Source of the DNA: Dehalococcoidia bacterium
GTDB lineage: Bacteria; Chloroflexota; Dehalococcoidia; SM23-28-2; HRBIN24
Assembly (NCBI GenBank): GCA_025062275.1
Contig: JANXAP010000013.1
Span: 1-64,000 of the forward strand
Reading direction: 5' to 3'
Length of the DNA: 64,000 nucleotides
Under the pieces are notes generated by a model that made no database searches, was not told the origin of the DNA, and was given only the letters and a program-made list of their open reading frames with translations. Numbering within the stretch: position 1 is the first letter of the stretch; each line of letters opens with the position of its first letter. A program made the position numbers and the translations under genes. This document shows, one piece after another, positions 9,931 to 18,827 of the stretch.

Positions 9931-11469
9931 ATGAGCGCTGCCACTGCCGCCTTCCCCACTCCTCGCCTGTCGCCGCTGGTGGGCATCCACCGCTGGCAAC
10001 GGACGGCAGCGGTGGCCGTGGTCGTCCTGGCCGTGGCCACTCGACTGCCCCATGTCCTGACGCCCGGCGTGCCTGCCGGCGACGGCGGACTGTTCTATCT
10101 GATGGCACAGGCCCTGGCCTCTTCCTTCCCCCGTCTGCCCGAGACAGTGGAATACGGGGCGCTGCAGATACCATTCGCCTACCCGCCCCTTGGCTTCTAT
10201 CTGTCCGTAATCGTCGACCGCCTGGGGCCGTGGGGGCTGCTGGACGTGCTCCGCTTCCTGCCCCTGGCCTTCAGCGTCCTGACGGTGGTGGCGGCCTGGC
10301 TGCTGTTGCGGGAACTCTGTCCCTGGCCACGCTGGCTGGTGGCCCTCCTGTTCTTCACCCTGCTGCCCCGTAGCTGGAACTGGGAGGTGGTAGGCGGAGG
10401 CATCACCCGTTCGCCAGGCCTTTTCTTCCTGCTGCTGTCCATGCAGCAGGGAGTCAGGGCCGTCAGGGAGGAGGGCGGGCGCTTCCTGCCCCTGTGGGCT
10501 GCCCTGGCAGTCCTGACCCACCCGGAGATGGGGCTGATGGCGCTGGCCCACCCATTCCTGTTCGCTGTGGCCCTAGGGCGGCCAGAGGGGCGGCGGCGGG
10601 CGTTGCTGCGGGCTGCCGCTGGCTCCCTGCTGGCACTAGCGCTGGCCTCTCCCTGGTGGGCCTACGCCCTGATCGCCCACGGCCCCGACATCCTGCTCGG
10701 GGCCGCCAGCGGCAGCCGCTACGGCCCTCTGGCGACGCTCCTGCCTCTGGTCGTTCCCTTCTTTTATGGGGAGCCAGGGCTGCCGTGGCTCGCCGCGTGG
10801 GGGCTGGCCGGCGTCCTCCTCCTGGCATGGCGCCGCCAGTTCTTCCCCCTGGGCTGGCTGGTGTTCCTGTTCCTGTTGGACCCGCGCAAGGCGGCGACCA
10901 TCGCCTGCCTACCCCTCGCGCTGGGCGGCGCCTGGGCGGCGGAGAGGCTGTGGCACACTCTGCGGCCGCGCTGCCCATCGGCCCCGGCCTTAACGCTGGC
11001 AACGCTGGTGTTGCTGGGCGCCGTCCAGTCGGGCATGGCCCACCTGTCGCCCCTGAGCCCCCTCAACCGCCTCACGAAGGACGACCTGGCAGCTATGGTC
11101 TGGCTCCGGGAAAACGCACCGGCTGGAGCCAGGGTGCTGGTGCTATCGGGCCTGCCCTGGGCCAGCGACCCCGCCTCCGAGTGGCTACCGGCCCTGACAG
11201 GCCTCGAGAGCGTGCTGACGGTCCAGGGCAGCGAGTGGCTGGGGCGGGCCACCTTCTTGGAACGGCAGCAGGCTTTCGCCGAGACGTCGCAATGCCTGAG
11301 AAAGGGGGACTGCAGCGGCGGCGAGCTGGCCCAGTGGCACCGGGCCGACTACGTCTTCGTCTACTCGGGCTGCCGCTGCCCCCGCGCCCTCGAAGGTCTG
11401 GAGCCTCTCCTTCCCGGGGCCCTTTACGTGCCCACCGTCACAGACGAGGCCCCCGCGCTCCCTCAGTAG
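9931..11469 (+). CDS. Multi-pass membrane protein, GT-C glycosyltransferase-like
   Basis: The 512-residue protein has about nine or ten hydrophobic helices in its first 400 residues and a soluble C-terminal part of ~120 residues. The first extracytoplasmic loop holds a conserved-looking acidic motif, PAGDGGLFYLMA, the place where GT-C family transferases (PMT/ArnT-like) keep their catalytic Asp. The C-terminal part contains DDLAAMVWLREN and a cysteine-rich SGCRCPRAL stretch. The likely role is sugar transfer from a lipid-phosphate donor outside the membrane, but this is inferred from topology and one motif only. No Shine-Dalgarno is visible before the ATG. Upstream lies ~190 bases with an AT-rich patch near 9780-9800. 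Its stop overlaps that of the convergent CoA-transferase gene by seven bases. Confidence 0.6.
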   Translation: MSAATAAFPTPRLSPLVGIHRWQRTAAVAVVVLAVATRLPHVLTPGVPAGDGGLFYLMAQALASSFPRLPETVEYGALQIPFAYPPLGFYLSVIVDRLGPWGLLDVLRFLPLAFSVLTVVAAWLLLRELCPWPRWLVALLFFTLLPRSWNWEVVGGGITRSPGLFFLLLSMQQGVRAVREEGGRFLPLWAALAVLTHPEMGLMALAHPFLFAVALGRPEGRRRALLRAAAGSLLALALASPWWAYALIAHGPDILLGAASGSRYGPLATLLPLVVPFFYGEPGLPWLAAWGLAGVLLLAWRRQFFPLGWLVFLFLLDPRKAATIACLPLALGGAWAAERLWHTLRPRCPSAPALTLATLVLLGAVQSGMAHLSPLSPLNRLTKDDLAAMVWLRENAPAGARVLVLSGLPWASDPASEWLPALTGLESVLTVQGSEWLGRATFLERQQAFAETSQCLRKGDCSGGELAQWHRADYVFVYSGCRCPRALEGLEPLLPGALYVPTVTDEAPALPQ

Positions 11470-12275
11470 CGCCCGGGAGCCAGGTAGTGGCGGAAGGGGT
11501 CGAGGCGGCGCAGGGTGCGCAGCTCCTCGGCGGTGGGCGGCTCCACCTCTCTGACCTCGGGAGCCACCTGCAGAGGCCAGGGCACCAGGGCCTGCACCGT
11601 CTCCGGCTCGAATCCAGGGAAGACGGCCTCCAGCACCAGCTGGCAGGAGCCTGTCTCGCCGCCGTCAGGGGTATCGAACCCGTAGACGCCCATGGTGGAG
11701 ACCACCAGGTTGGGCCCCTGGGGGCCCAGACCGGCCCGGCGCCTTCCCCCCGGCCCGTCGATGTAGCCGGGACTGGTGATGAAGTCGGCTCGCTCCACCC
11801 AGCGGCGCGGCTCCTGCGGAATCAGCACCAGGACGCGGCGGGCCAGACAGGCGACGTCGGTGTTGCCACCGGTGCCAGCCAGCCGACGCTCGGGGCTGGC
11901 GTAATCGCCGATGACCAGGGTGTTCAGGTTGCCGTAACGGTCTATCTGGGCGGCGGTGAGGGTCCCCATGTCTACCCGACCGCCCATGAGAAGGGCGGCC
12001 AGGACGTCCACCATGTCTGTGGTCATGGCGGCGCCGTCGTTCAGGACCAGATCGTGGATGCCGATGGGTGCCCTCGCCACCGCGCTCGGGTCGGGGCGCC
12101 AGTCGATGGCGCCGACCTCCGTGCAGACGACCAGGTCGGGGTGGTGCAGACACTTGGCCAAGGCGCCCGCCAGCACCGGCAGCCCCAGCCCCAGCACTGC
12201 CACCCCCTCGTCAGGCATGAGGCGGGCCGCCTCGATGCACATCAGCTCGGCCAGGCTGTAGCCGTCCCCGCTCAT
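11463..12275 (-). CDS. Class I CoA-transferase, beta subunit (GctB / IpdB type)
   Basis: The 270-residue subunit has the CoA-transferase fold: GVAVLGLGLPVLAGALA near the start, CTEVGAID where class I enzymes carry their catalytic Glu, AAQIDRYGNLNTLVIG, and a GTGGNTDVACLARRVLVLI segment. It resembles the beta chain of glutaconate CoA-transferase and the steroid-ring hydrolase subunit IpdB. The ATG overlaps the stop of the alpha-subunit gene (ATGA at 12272-12275), so the subunits are translationally coupled. Together with the hydratase gene upstream this forms the order hydratase, alpha, beta. Substrate unknown; a dicarboxyl- or ring-derived acyl-CoA is plausible. Confidence 0.83.
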   Translation of the reverse strand: MSGDGYSLAELMCIEAARLMPDEGVAVLGLGLPVLAGALAKCLHHPDLVVCTEVGAIDWRPDPSAVARAPIGIHDLVLNDGAAMTTDMVDVLAALLMGGRVDMGTLTAAQIDRYGNLNTLVIGDYASPERRLAGTGGNTDVACLARRVLVLIPQEPRRWVERADFITSPGYIDGPGGRRRAGLGPQGPNLVVSTMGVYGFDTPDGGETGSCQLVLEAVFPGFEPETVQALVPWPLQVAPEVREVEPPTAEELRTLRRLDPFRHYLAPGRY

Positions 12276-13258
12276 GGCTGCTCCTCCCGCCGTGGCAGGT
12301 TGAGGGAGACCGAGTAGCCGTAGTCCACCGTCGCTCGTGGCGTCAGGTGTCGGTCTACGTGAATGGCCCGCCAGGCCTCCAGGCCGATGGCCTCCTGCAC
12401 CTTGGCGATGTAGCGCTGGCGGTCCGAGACCCCAGGGTCTATCCATTCCTCCTGGAAGCGGGCGAAGGCCTCCCGAGAGGCCAGGGCTGGCCCCAGCACC
12501 CGCCCCAGGAAGGCATAGTCGAAGTCGTAGTAGCCGGCGATGCCTCCAGGGTGGGCGCCGTACGGGCAGTGCACCACGGCGCTGACGATGGCCCCGGGCA
12601 CCACCGTGCGGCTGGGGTCGGCGCGCACCACCTCCGTGGGCACGATCTCCTCCACCGTCACCACTATCTTGCGCCCGGCCCATAGGCCCCAGCGGGCATC
12701 GCCCAGGTGGCCCCACATCTGCACGTTGCCCTCCTCGTCGGCCCTTTGAGCGTGCATTATCACCACGTCGGGCCGGATGGCGGGCAGCAGCACCACCCGC
12801 TGGCCGTCGAAGGGCGACTCCATGACGTGCAGGCGCTTGTAGCCCGGGATGCGCCCGGGATGCTCCTCGGCCCGCTCCAGGTAGTCGGTGCCCAGGAAGC
12901 TGCGGGTGGGAATGAAAGGGATGCCCAGGGCGCCGGCCATGAGCATCAGGGCCAGTCCCTGGTTGCTGTAGTCCTCGTATTCCAGCTCGCCGCTGGCCAT
13001 CATGGCCTCGATGTCGCGGCAGCGCAGAGGACCGCCGATGTAGCCGCTGCGGATGCGTCGACAGCATCCTGCCAGCACCAGCTCGGTGGTGGGCCAGACC
13101 ACCGAGGCCCCCACCAGCTCCAGGTCGCGCTTGCCCTGGCGCACGATCTCGTGGGTGAGGGCGAACGGGACGCAGAGATAGCCAGCGTAGACCACGTCGC
13201 CGTCAGCCACGAAGTGGTCCACCGCTTCCTCGAGGGACATGAGCTTGCTCCTGGCCAC
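12272..13258 (-). CDS. Class I CoA-transferase, alpha subunit (GctA / IpdA type)
   Basis: The 328-residue protein begins MARSKLMSLEEAVDHFVADGDVV, the usual start of glutaconate-CoA-transferase-like alpha chains. It continues with AGALGIPFIPTRSFLGTDYL, PDVVIMHAQRADEEGNVQMWG, a nucleotide/CoA-fold segment, and VVHCPYGAHPGGIAGYYDFDY. It pairs with the overlapping beta-subunit gene. Its own start is four bases from the stop of the enoyl-CoA hydratase gene, so three genes form one minus-strand operon. The heterodimer or heterotetramer would act on acyl-CoA intermediates in the cytoplasm. Confidence 0.85.
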   Translation of the reverse strand: MARSKLMSLEEAVDHFVADGDVVYAGYLCVPFALTHEIVRQGKRDLELVGASVVWPTTELVLAGCCRRIRSGYIGGPLRCRDIEAMMASGELEYEDYSNQGLALMLMAGALGIPFIPTRSFLGTDYLERAEEHPGRIPGYKRLHVMESPFDGQRVVLLPAIRPDVVIMHAQRADEEGNVQMWGHLGDARWGLWAGRKIVVTVEEIVPTEVVRADPSRTVVPGAIVSAVVHCPYGAHPGGIAGYYDFDYAFLGRVLGPALASREAFARFQEEWIDPGVSDRQRYIAKVQEAIGLEAWRAIHVDRHLTPRATVDYGYSVSLNLPRREEQP

Positions 13259-13262
13259 GGCC

Positions 13263-14123
13263 CTACCTCCCGCTCTCCTCCAGCCAGCGGTTGAAGCGAG
13301 GGGAGCGCTTCTCGCGAAAGGCAGTCACCCCTTCCCGCGCATCGGGGTGATGGTCGCTGATGGCGGTGCGGGCGGCGATGTCATCGAAGGCCTGGAGCAT
13401 GCCCATCTCGGCGGCGTTGTAGACGGCCCGCTTCAGGAGCCGCATGGCCAGTTGGGGCCCCTCTGCCAGCTCTCGCGCCAGGGCCAGAGCTCGCGGCAAC
13501 AGCTGCTCCGGCTCCACCACCTCGTGCACCAGGCCCAGGGCCAGCGCCTCCTGGGCCGAGACGATGCGATTACGCAACAGGAAGTCCATGGCCCGGGCCA
13601 CCCCCAGGAGCTGCACCAGCAGGAAGTGGCCCCCCTCGTCCGGCATCAGGCCATAGCGCAGGGTGCCGCTGCCCAGCCGCGCCTCGCTAGAGGCGATGCG
13701 GAAGTCGCAGGCCAGGGCCAGGGAGAGGCCCGACTGTATGGCCACGCCGTTGATGGCGGCGATGGTCACCTTGCTCAGCTGGCGCACGGCCAGGTTCAGC
13801 TGCTGGGAAATGGTCCGCAGGGCGTCGTAGGTGCCGAGGGGGTGGCGATGCCCCGGGGGTATGTCCGGCGCCAACGCCCTGGCCCCCTCGTAGGCCACGC
13901 GGCGACCGGTGATGTCGTCGCCAGCCGAGAAGGCTCGCCCGGTGCCGGTGAAGACCACCACCCGCACGTTATCGTCCATCTGGGCCTGGGCCATCAGCTC
14001 CACCAGGTCACGCTTGGTGGCCTGGGTCATGCCGTTGAGGCGGTCGGGCTGGTTGAAGGTCACCAGGGCGATGCCTGGGTCGTGCATGGTCACGTCGAAG
14101 CCGCGATAGGTTCCGGGTTCCAT
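13263..14123 (-). CDS. Enoyl-CoA hydratase/isomerase family protein (first gene of CoA-transferase operon)
   Basis: The 286-residue crotonase-fold protein has the CoA/oxyanion region FTGTGRAFSAGDDI and AAINGVAIQSGLSLALACDFRIAS (second oxyanion Gly). The second catalytic region reads GLMPDEGGHFLLVQLLG, with the Asp/Glu near the crotonase Glu144 position. The C-terminus ends FREKRSPRFNRW. Its place directly before coupled class I CoA-transferase subunits repeats the echA20-ipdA-ipdB order of actinobacterial steroid-ring degradation, so ring-opening hydrolysis is possible. That is inference from order and family, not from a diagnostic residue. Its ribosome site AGGAGGGGG is strong. Confidence 0.85.
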   Translation of the reverse strand: MEPGTYRGFDVTMHDPGIALVTFNQPDRLNGMTQATKRDLVELMAQAQMDDNVRVVVFTGTGRAFSAGDDITGRRVAYEGARALAPDIPPGHRHPLGTYDALRTISQQLNLAVRQLSKVTIAAINGVAIQSGLSLALACDFRIASSEARLGSGTLRYGLMPDEGGHFLLVQLLGVARAMDFLLRNRIVSAQEALALGLVHEVVEPEQLLPRALALARELAEGPQLAMRLLKRAVYNAAEMGMLQAFDDIAARTAISDHHPDAREGVTAFREKRSPRFNRWLEESGR

Positions 14124-14192
14124 GGCCCCCTCCTGCCGACGAGACGGTCAGCCCTAGTCTAGCGCCGCACCTGCAGGCCCGCTACGCCTTCC

Positions 14193-14221
14193 TTGACGTT
14201 GGCCGGAGGCAGGCCTATGCT
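14193..14221 (+). promoter_or_regulatory. Promoter of the second enoyl-CoA hydratase gene
   Basis: TTGACG, 17 bases and TATGCT, ending 29 bases before the ATG at 14251. A GGAGGT ribosome site follows. On the other strand TAGACT (14156-14161) is a candidate -10 for the divergent operon. Confidence 0.6.
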
Positions 14222-14250
14222 GGCCCTGCCACCCCCACGGAGGTCGCGCG

Positions 14251-15072
14251 ATGGCAGGCCCCAAGGTCCTCACGGAGCGACACGGCCGCGTCTGGCTGGT
14301 CATCATCAACCGCCCCGATGTGCGCAACTGTGTCGACGGCGAGACGGCCCAGCTCCTCTACGAGGCAGTGGAGACCTTCCGCAACGACCCCGAGCTGGAC
14401 GTCCTGGTGCTGACCGGGGCAGGAACGGAGTCCTTCTGCGCCGGGTTCGACCTGAAATACGCCCATGATGCCGAGGTCCAGATCGCCCGCCGGGCCGGGG
14501 CCGACCGCTACGGCCCCATGGGCTTCACGCGGGTGACGGACGTGCACAAGCCCACCATCGCCGCCATAAATGGCTACTGCGTGGCCGGCGGCCTGGAGCT
14601 AGCCTGCTGGTGCGACTTCCGCATCTGCGACGAGACAGCCCAGTTCGGGGTGCTGAACCGTCGCTGGGGCGTGCCCTTGATAGACGGCGGCACCCAGCGC
14701 TTGCCGCGCATCGTGGGGCTGGGCAACGCCCTTTACCTCATCGAGACAGGGGTCCTCATCGACGCCCGTCAGGCCCTGCGCATGGGGCTGGTCCAGGAGG
14801 TGGTGCCCAAGGGGGAGGCGTTGGAGCGGGCCCTGGCGGTGGCCCAGCACATGACGACCTACCCTCAGACGTCCCTACGCAACGATCGCTTGGCTGCCCT
14901 GTGGGGACTGGCGCTGCCCCTGCCCGACGGCCTGGCACTGGAGGCCCACCTGCACCGCGAGAGCCTGCGGGCGGAGGAGATGCGAGAGGGGCTGCGCAAC
15001 TACGTGCAGAAGCAGCGCCCCGAGCCGCTGCGCCCTCCCCGTCTTCCCTGGGAGGCAGGGGACAGCGACTAG
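14251..15072 (+). CDS. Enoyl-CoA hydratase/isomerase family protein
   Basis: This 273-residue crotonase-family enzyme shows LTGAGTESFCAGFDLKYA (first oxyanion region), AAINGYCVAGGLELACWCDFRI (second) and GVPLIDGGTQRLPRIVG, where Asp replaces the usual catalytic Glu. It is divergent from the other hydratase gene and shares only the fold with it, so the two are not recent duplicates. The product is probably a hydratase of beta-oxidation-type reactions, but the family also contains isomerases and hydrolases. The ATG has a GGAGGT site nine bases upstream. The stop overlaps the lexA stop by four bases. Confidence 0.85.
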   Translation: MAGPKVLTERHGRVWLVIINRPDVRNCVDGETAQLLYEAVETFRNDPELDVLVLTGAGTESFCAGFDLKYAHDAEVQIARRAGADRYGPMGFTRVTDVHKPTIAAINGYCVAGGLELACWCDFRICDETAQFGVLNRRWGVPLIDGGTQRLPRIVGLGNALYLIETGVLIDARQALRMGLVQEVVPKGEALERALAVAQHMTTYPQTSLRNDRLAALWGLALPLPDGLALEAHLHRESLRAEEMREGLRNYVQKQRPEPLRPPRLPWEAGDSD

Positions 15073-15710
15073 GACATGGAGCGGAGCACCGCCACCACCC
15101 GTCCCTGAACCTCCACGTTGTCGGCCTCGGTGTAGATGGGCGCCATGGCCTCGTTGGCCGGCTGCAGCCGCACCCGCTCTCCCTCGCGATAGATGCGCTT
15201 GAGGGTGGCCTCGCCCTCGCGCTTCAGCCAGGCAGCCACCATCTCGCCGTCGCGGGCGGTCGAGGTCTGCTCCAGCACCACGATGTCCCCATCGTAGACC
15301 AGGGCATCCACCATGGAGTTGCCCTTGACCCTCACCGCGAAGACGTTCTCGCGGTTGCCCACCATGTCGGCCGGCAGCTCCAGCACCTCTTCCCACGACG
15401 GCGACCAGGCATCCTCGCCGGGCACGGGGATGGGCTGGCCGGCGGCGATGGTGCCCACCAGGGGGACGGGCACCAGTCGCGGCCGCCTCCTGCCCGCCGG
15501 CCCCAGCAGCTCGATGGCCCGCGATACCTCCCGGTCGCGACGGATGTAGCCCAGCCTCTCCAGTATCCGCAGGTTGTAGTCCACCACCGAGGTGGAGCTG
15601 AGGCCGCAGCCCTCCTGGATCTGGCGAATGCTGGGCGGGTAGTCGTGCTCCTCGATGAAGCGGCGGATGAACTCCAGGATGCGCCGCTGCTTGGGGGTCA
15701 GCTCCCTCAT
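15069..15710 (-). CDS. lexA: LexA SOS repressor
   Basis: The 213-residue protein has an N-terminal winged helix (MRELTPKQRRILEFI, then GLSSTSVVDYNLRILERLGYI), the autocleavage bond Ala90-Gly91 (GTIAAGQP), Ser132 (KGNSMVDALVYDGDIV) and Lys171 (EATLKRIYREG). All residues of the self-cleaving Ser-Lys dyad are present, so it should be a functional SOS switch responding to RecA filaments. The ATG at 15710 is chosen for its AGGAGGGG site; an upstream ATG at 15743 lies within the promoter. Its promoter carries LexA-type half-sites just after the -10, indicating autoregulation. Confidence 0.95.
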   Translation of the reverse strand: MRELTPKQRRILEFIRRFIEEHDYPPSIRQIQEGCGLSSTSVVDYNLRILERLGYIRRDREVSRAIELLGPAGRRRPRLVPVPLVGTIAAGQPIPVPGEDAWSPSWEEVLELPADMVGNRENVFAVRVKGNSMVDALVYDGDIVVLEQTSTARDGEMVAAWLKREGEATLKRIYREGERVRLQPANEAMAPIYTEADNVEVQGRVVAVLRSMS

Positions 15711-15721
15711 GTCCCCTCCTG

Positions 15722-15741
15722 GAACGCCTGTTCGATAGAAC
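15722..15741. promoter_or_regulatory. Putative LexA operator, three half-sites
   Basis: GAAC (15722), GTTC (15730) and GAAC (15738) repeat every eight bases with four-base spacers. The first pair, GAAC-GCCT-GTTC, matches the GAAC-N4-GTTC SOS box of Firmicutes and actinobacteria. The site lies between the lexA -10 and start codon. Confidence 0.75.
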
Positions 15742-15742
15742 A

Positions 15743-15771
15743 AGTGTAGCGACAGTCTTGGGCCCCGTCAA
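15743..15771 (-). promoter_or_regulatory. lexA promoter
   Basis: On the minus strand, TTGACG (15766-15771), 17 bases and TACACT (15743-15748), immediately followed by the putative LexA operator. Confidence 0.75.
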
Positions 15772-15859
15772 CCGCCCTCCGGCGCCGCCGCGCCCGGGGA
15801 GCATATGGCCGCCGGTCTTCGACCCGCGTTGAGGGAGCCGTCCTGCGGCCCGGGCCGAG

Positions 15860-15879
15860 CCACCCTTGGGCGAGGGTGG
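15860..15879. other. Hairpin in the lexA-tRNA-Thr intergenic region
   Basis: A 7-bp stem CCACCCT / AGGGTGG with a six-base loop, followed on the plus strand by a short pyrimidine run. It may be a weak terminator. Nothing else is recognised between 15772 and 15922, which is GC-rich and without a good reading frame. Confidence 0.3.
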
Positions 15880-15922
15880 GCGGGACCTTTCCGCCCCGGC
15901 GGGCGGCCAGCGGCTGGGGACG

Positions 15923-15952
15923 TTGACTTGTTTTCGACGGGGGACATATACT
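15923..15952 (+). promoter_or_regulatory. Strong promoter of the tRNA-tuf-rpmG-secE-nusG operon
   Basis: TTGACT, 18 bases and TATACT, about 50 bases before the first tRNA. This is the only near-consensus promoter visible before tuf, and it would drive the three tRNAs and the translation genes together. Confidence 0.75.
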
Positions 15953-16003
15953 TAGCCATGGTGCCGCCCTGCGGGGCGGCCTTGGCCTTTGGCCGAGGCT
16001 GGG

Positions 16004-16078
16004 GCCGAAGTGGCGCAATGGTAGCGCAGGCGATTTGTAATCGCCCGGTTGCGGGTTCGAGTCCCGCCTTCGGCTCCA
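16004..16078 (+). tRNA. tRNA-Thr (anticodon TGT)
   Basis: A full cloverleaf with acceptor GCCGAAG / CTTCGGC, anticodon loop TTTGTAA, GGTTCGAGTCC T-arm and an encoded CCA. It is the first of three clustered tRNAs upstream of tuf. Confidence 0.96.
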
Positions 16079-16096
16079 GGACAGCGAGGGACACGT

Positions 16097-16186
16097 GGCG
16101 GGGTGGGTGAGCGGCTAAAACCACCTGGCTGTAAACCAGGCGCCCTGAGATGGGCTACGCAGGTTCGAATCCTGCCCCCGCCACCA
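16097..16186 (+). tRNA. tRNA-Tyr (anticodon GTA)
   Basis: Class II tRNA with a long variable arm, acceptor GGCGGGG / CCCCGCC, anticodon loop CTGTAAA, discriminator A and encoded CCA. Confidence 0.96.
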
Positions 16187-16198
16187 GTCGAATACGGG

Positions 16199-16274
16199 GC
16201 CCACATAGCTCAGGTGGTAGAGCACGCCCTTGGTAAGGGCGAGGTCGCCGGTTCGAGTCCGGCTGTGGGCTCCA
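16199..16274 (+). tRNA. tRNA-Thr (anticodon GGT)
   Basis: Acceptor GCCCACA / TGTGGGC, anticodon loop TTGGTAA, encoded CCA. It lies 85 bases before tuf, in the order Thr-Tyr-Thr-tuf, which recalls the E. coli thrU-tyrU-glyT-thrT-tufB operon without the glycine tRNA. Confidence 0.96.
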
Positions 16275-16359
16275 GCCCGGTAGAACGGAAGCAGGACAGG
16301 AGGCCCTCGACAGCAGCCCTCCCCTCGAGGAAGGGCAAAATCCACCAGGAGGACCCAGA

Positions 16360-17562
<1,203 letters not shown>

Positions 17563-17581
17563 GAGGCTGGCGCCGGGGCCT

Positions 17582-17749
17582 ATGGCCAAGAAGAAGGGAG
17601 ACCGCATCGTCATCCACCTGGCCTGCACCGAGTGCCGGCGGCGCAACTACACCACCAGCAAGAACCGCCGCAACGATCCGGACCGGTTGGAGCTGCGCAA
17701 GTACTGTCCGCGCTGCCGGCGCCATGTCGCCCACCGCGAGGCCCGCTAG
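17582..17749 (+). CDS. rpmG: Ribosomal protein bL33
   Basis: The 55-residue protein begins [21 protein letters not shown] and has two CxxC pairs (C15/C18 and C42/C45), so it is the zinc-binding (C+) form of L33. It belongs to the large-subunit exit-site region. It starts 19 bases after tuf with an AGGAGG site overlapping the tuf stop region, and is followed by secE after 33 bases, the standard rpmG-secE-nusG order. Confidence 0.97.
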   Translation: MAKKKGDRIVIHLACTECRRRNYTTSKNRRNDPDRLELRKYCPRCRRHVAHREAR

Positions 17750-17782
17750 GTGTAGAATGGTGCTGGCTGGGAGAGGAGCAGG

Positions 17783-18094
17783 ATGAACCGGGCCTTACGG
17801 CGTCACCCGATCGTCAGCAGGCAGGCACCCAAGGGTCGCCCGCCGCGACTGCCCAGCCGGCCATCGGCCGGCCCCCGGGCAGGAAGGGGCGGCCTGCGCT
17901 TCCTGCCCCAGTTCGCCACCGAAGTCTGGTCCGAGCTGAGGAAGGTGACCTGGCCCTCGCGAGAGACCACCTTCCACCTCACGGTAGTGGTGGTGGTGGT
18001 GGCCGTGACGCTGGGGGCCATCCTGGGCGGTGTAGACGCCGCCTTCGCCTGGCTCATCGAGAAGCTGCTCCTCAGCCGCAGCCTCTTCGGCTAA
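17783..18094 (+). CDS. secE: Preprotein translocase subunit SecE
   Basis: The 103-residue protein has a basic, proline-rich N-terminal extension (~45 residues), the conserved amphipathic helix with ATEVWSELRKVTWPSRETT, and one transmembrane helix. SecE clamps SecY in the translocon. The ribosome site GAGAGGAG precedes the ATG. It stands between rpmG and nusG. Confidence 0.96.
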   Translation: MNRALRRHPIVSRQAPKGRPPRLPSRPSAGPRAGRGGLRFLPQFATEVWSELRKVTWPSRETTFHLTVVVVVVAVTLGAILGGVDAAFAWLIEKLLLSRSLFG

Positions 18095-18141
18095 GGCCCA
18101 TGCCATCCGTTGGCCCTAGGCAGAGGGGAGAGGGAAGGGAT

Positions 18142-18816
18142 ATGGCGCGTCGCAGACGCAGCGAGGAAGCGACGGCCCTCGAGCGACCTCAGGCCGAAGG
18201 TGAGGCCCGCGCCCGCAAGCAGCTGGAGGGCCTCACCGACGAGGAGATTTTCGACCCCTCTCGCCGCTGGTACATCATTCACACCTATTCGGGATACGAA
18301 GAGAAGGTCAAGGCCAACCTGGAGAACCGCATCCGCTCCCTGGACGCCGGCGACCTCATCTTCCACGTGCTGGTGCCGGAGGTGGACGAGATCGAGATCC
18401 GCGAGGGGCAGCGGCGCACGGTCCAGCGCAAGCTCTTTCCGGGTTACATCCTCGTGCAGACCATCGACCTGAACAGCGCCTCGACCCCCGAGGAGCGGGA
18501 GCGCGCCGAGAGGGCCTGGTTCGTCATCCGCAACACGCCGGGGGTGACGGGGTTCGTGGGCTCGGGCACCCAGCCGGTGCCCCTGGACGAGAAGGAGCTG
18601 CGCAACATCATTCGCCAGATGCGCTCCGAGGAGCCGCGGGTGAAGGTGAGCTTCCAGGTGGGGCAGTCGGTGCGCATCATAGATGGCCCCTTCCAGGACT
18701 TCATCGGCACGGTGGAGGAGATCAACCTGGAGAAGGGGAAGGTGCGGGTGCTGGTCTCGTTCTTCGGGCGAGACACGCCCGTGGAGCTGGACTTCATGCA
18801 GGTAGAGCGGCTGTAG
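18142..18816 (+). CDS. nusG: Transcription termination/antitermination factor NusG
   Basis: The 224-residue protein has the NGN domain (WYIIHTYSGYEEKVKANLENR, RKLFPGYILVQ) and a C-terminal KOW domain (VRIIDGPFQDFIGTVEEINLEKGKVRV). A charged 40-residue N-terminal extension precedes the NGN domain. NusG binds the RNA polymerase clamp and couples it to Rho or ribosomal S10. The ATG at 18142 has an AGGGAAGGGA site; the frame is open further upstream through rpmG and secE, but no start there has support. In most bacteria rplK follows directly. Here a two-gene restriction-modification cassette begins 12 bases after the stop. Confidence 0.96.
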   Translation: MARRRRSEEATALERPQAEGEARARKQLEGLTDEEIFDPSRRWYIIHTYSGYEEKVKANLENRIRSLDAGDLIFHVLVPEVDEIEIREGQRRTVQRKLFPGYILVQTIDLNSASTPEERERAERAWFVIRNTPGVTGFVGSGTQPVPLDEKELRNIIRQMRSEEPRVKVSFQVGQSVRIIDGPFQDFIGTVEEINLEKGKVRVLVSFFGRDTPVELDFMQVERL

Positions 18817-18827
18817 GGTGACAATCT

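Noticed and set aside
15069-15072. Convergent stop overlaps (also at 5411, 11463, 37348 and 41949) as regulatory antisense sites
   Set aside because: Overlaps of 3-10 bases are ordinary in compact genomes and show no extra structure.
17632-18141. Upstream extension of the nusG frame
   Set aside because: It overlaps rpmG and secE; nusG has a good ribosome site at 18142.
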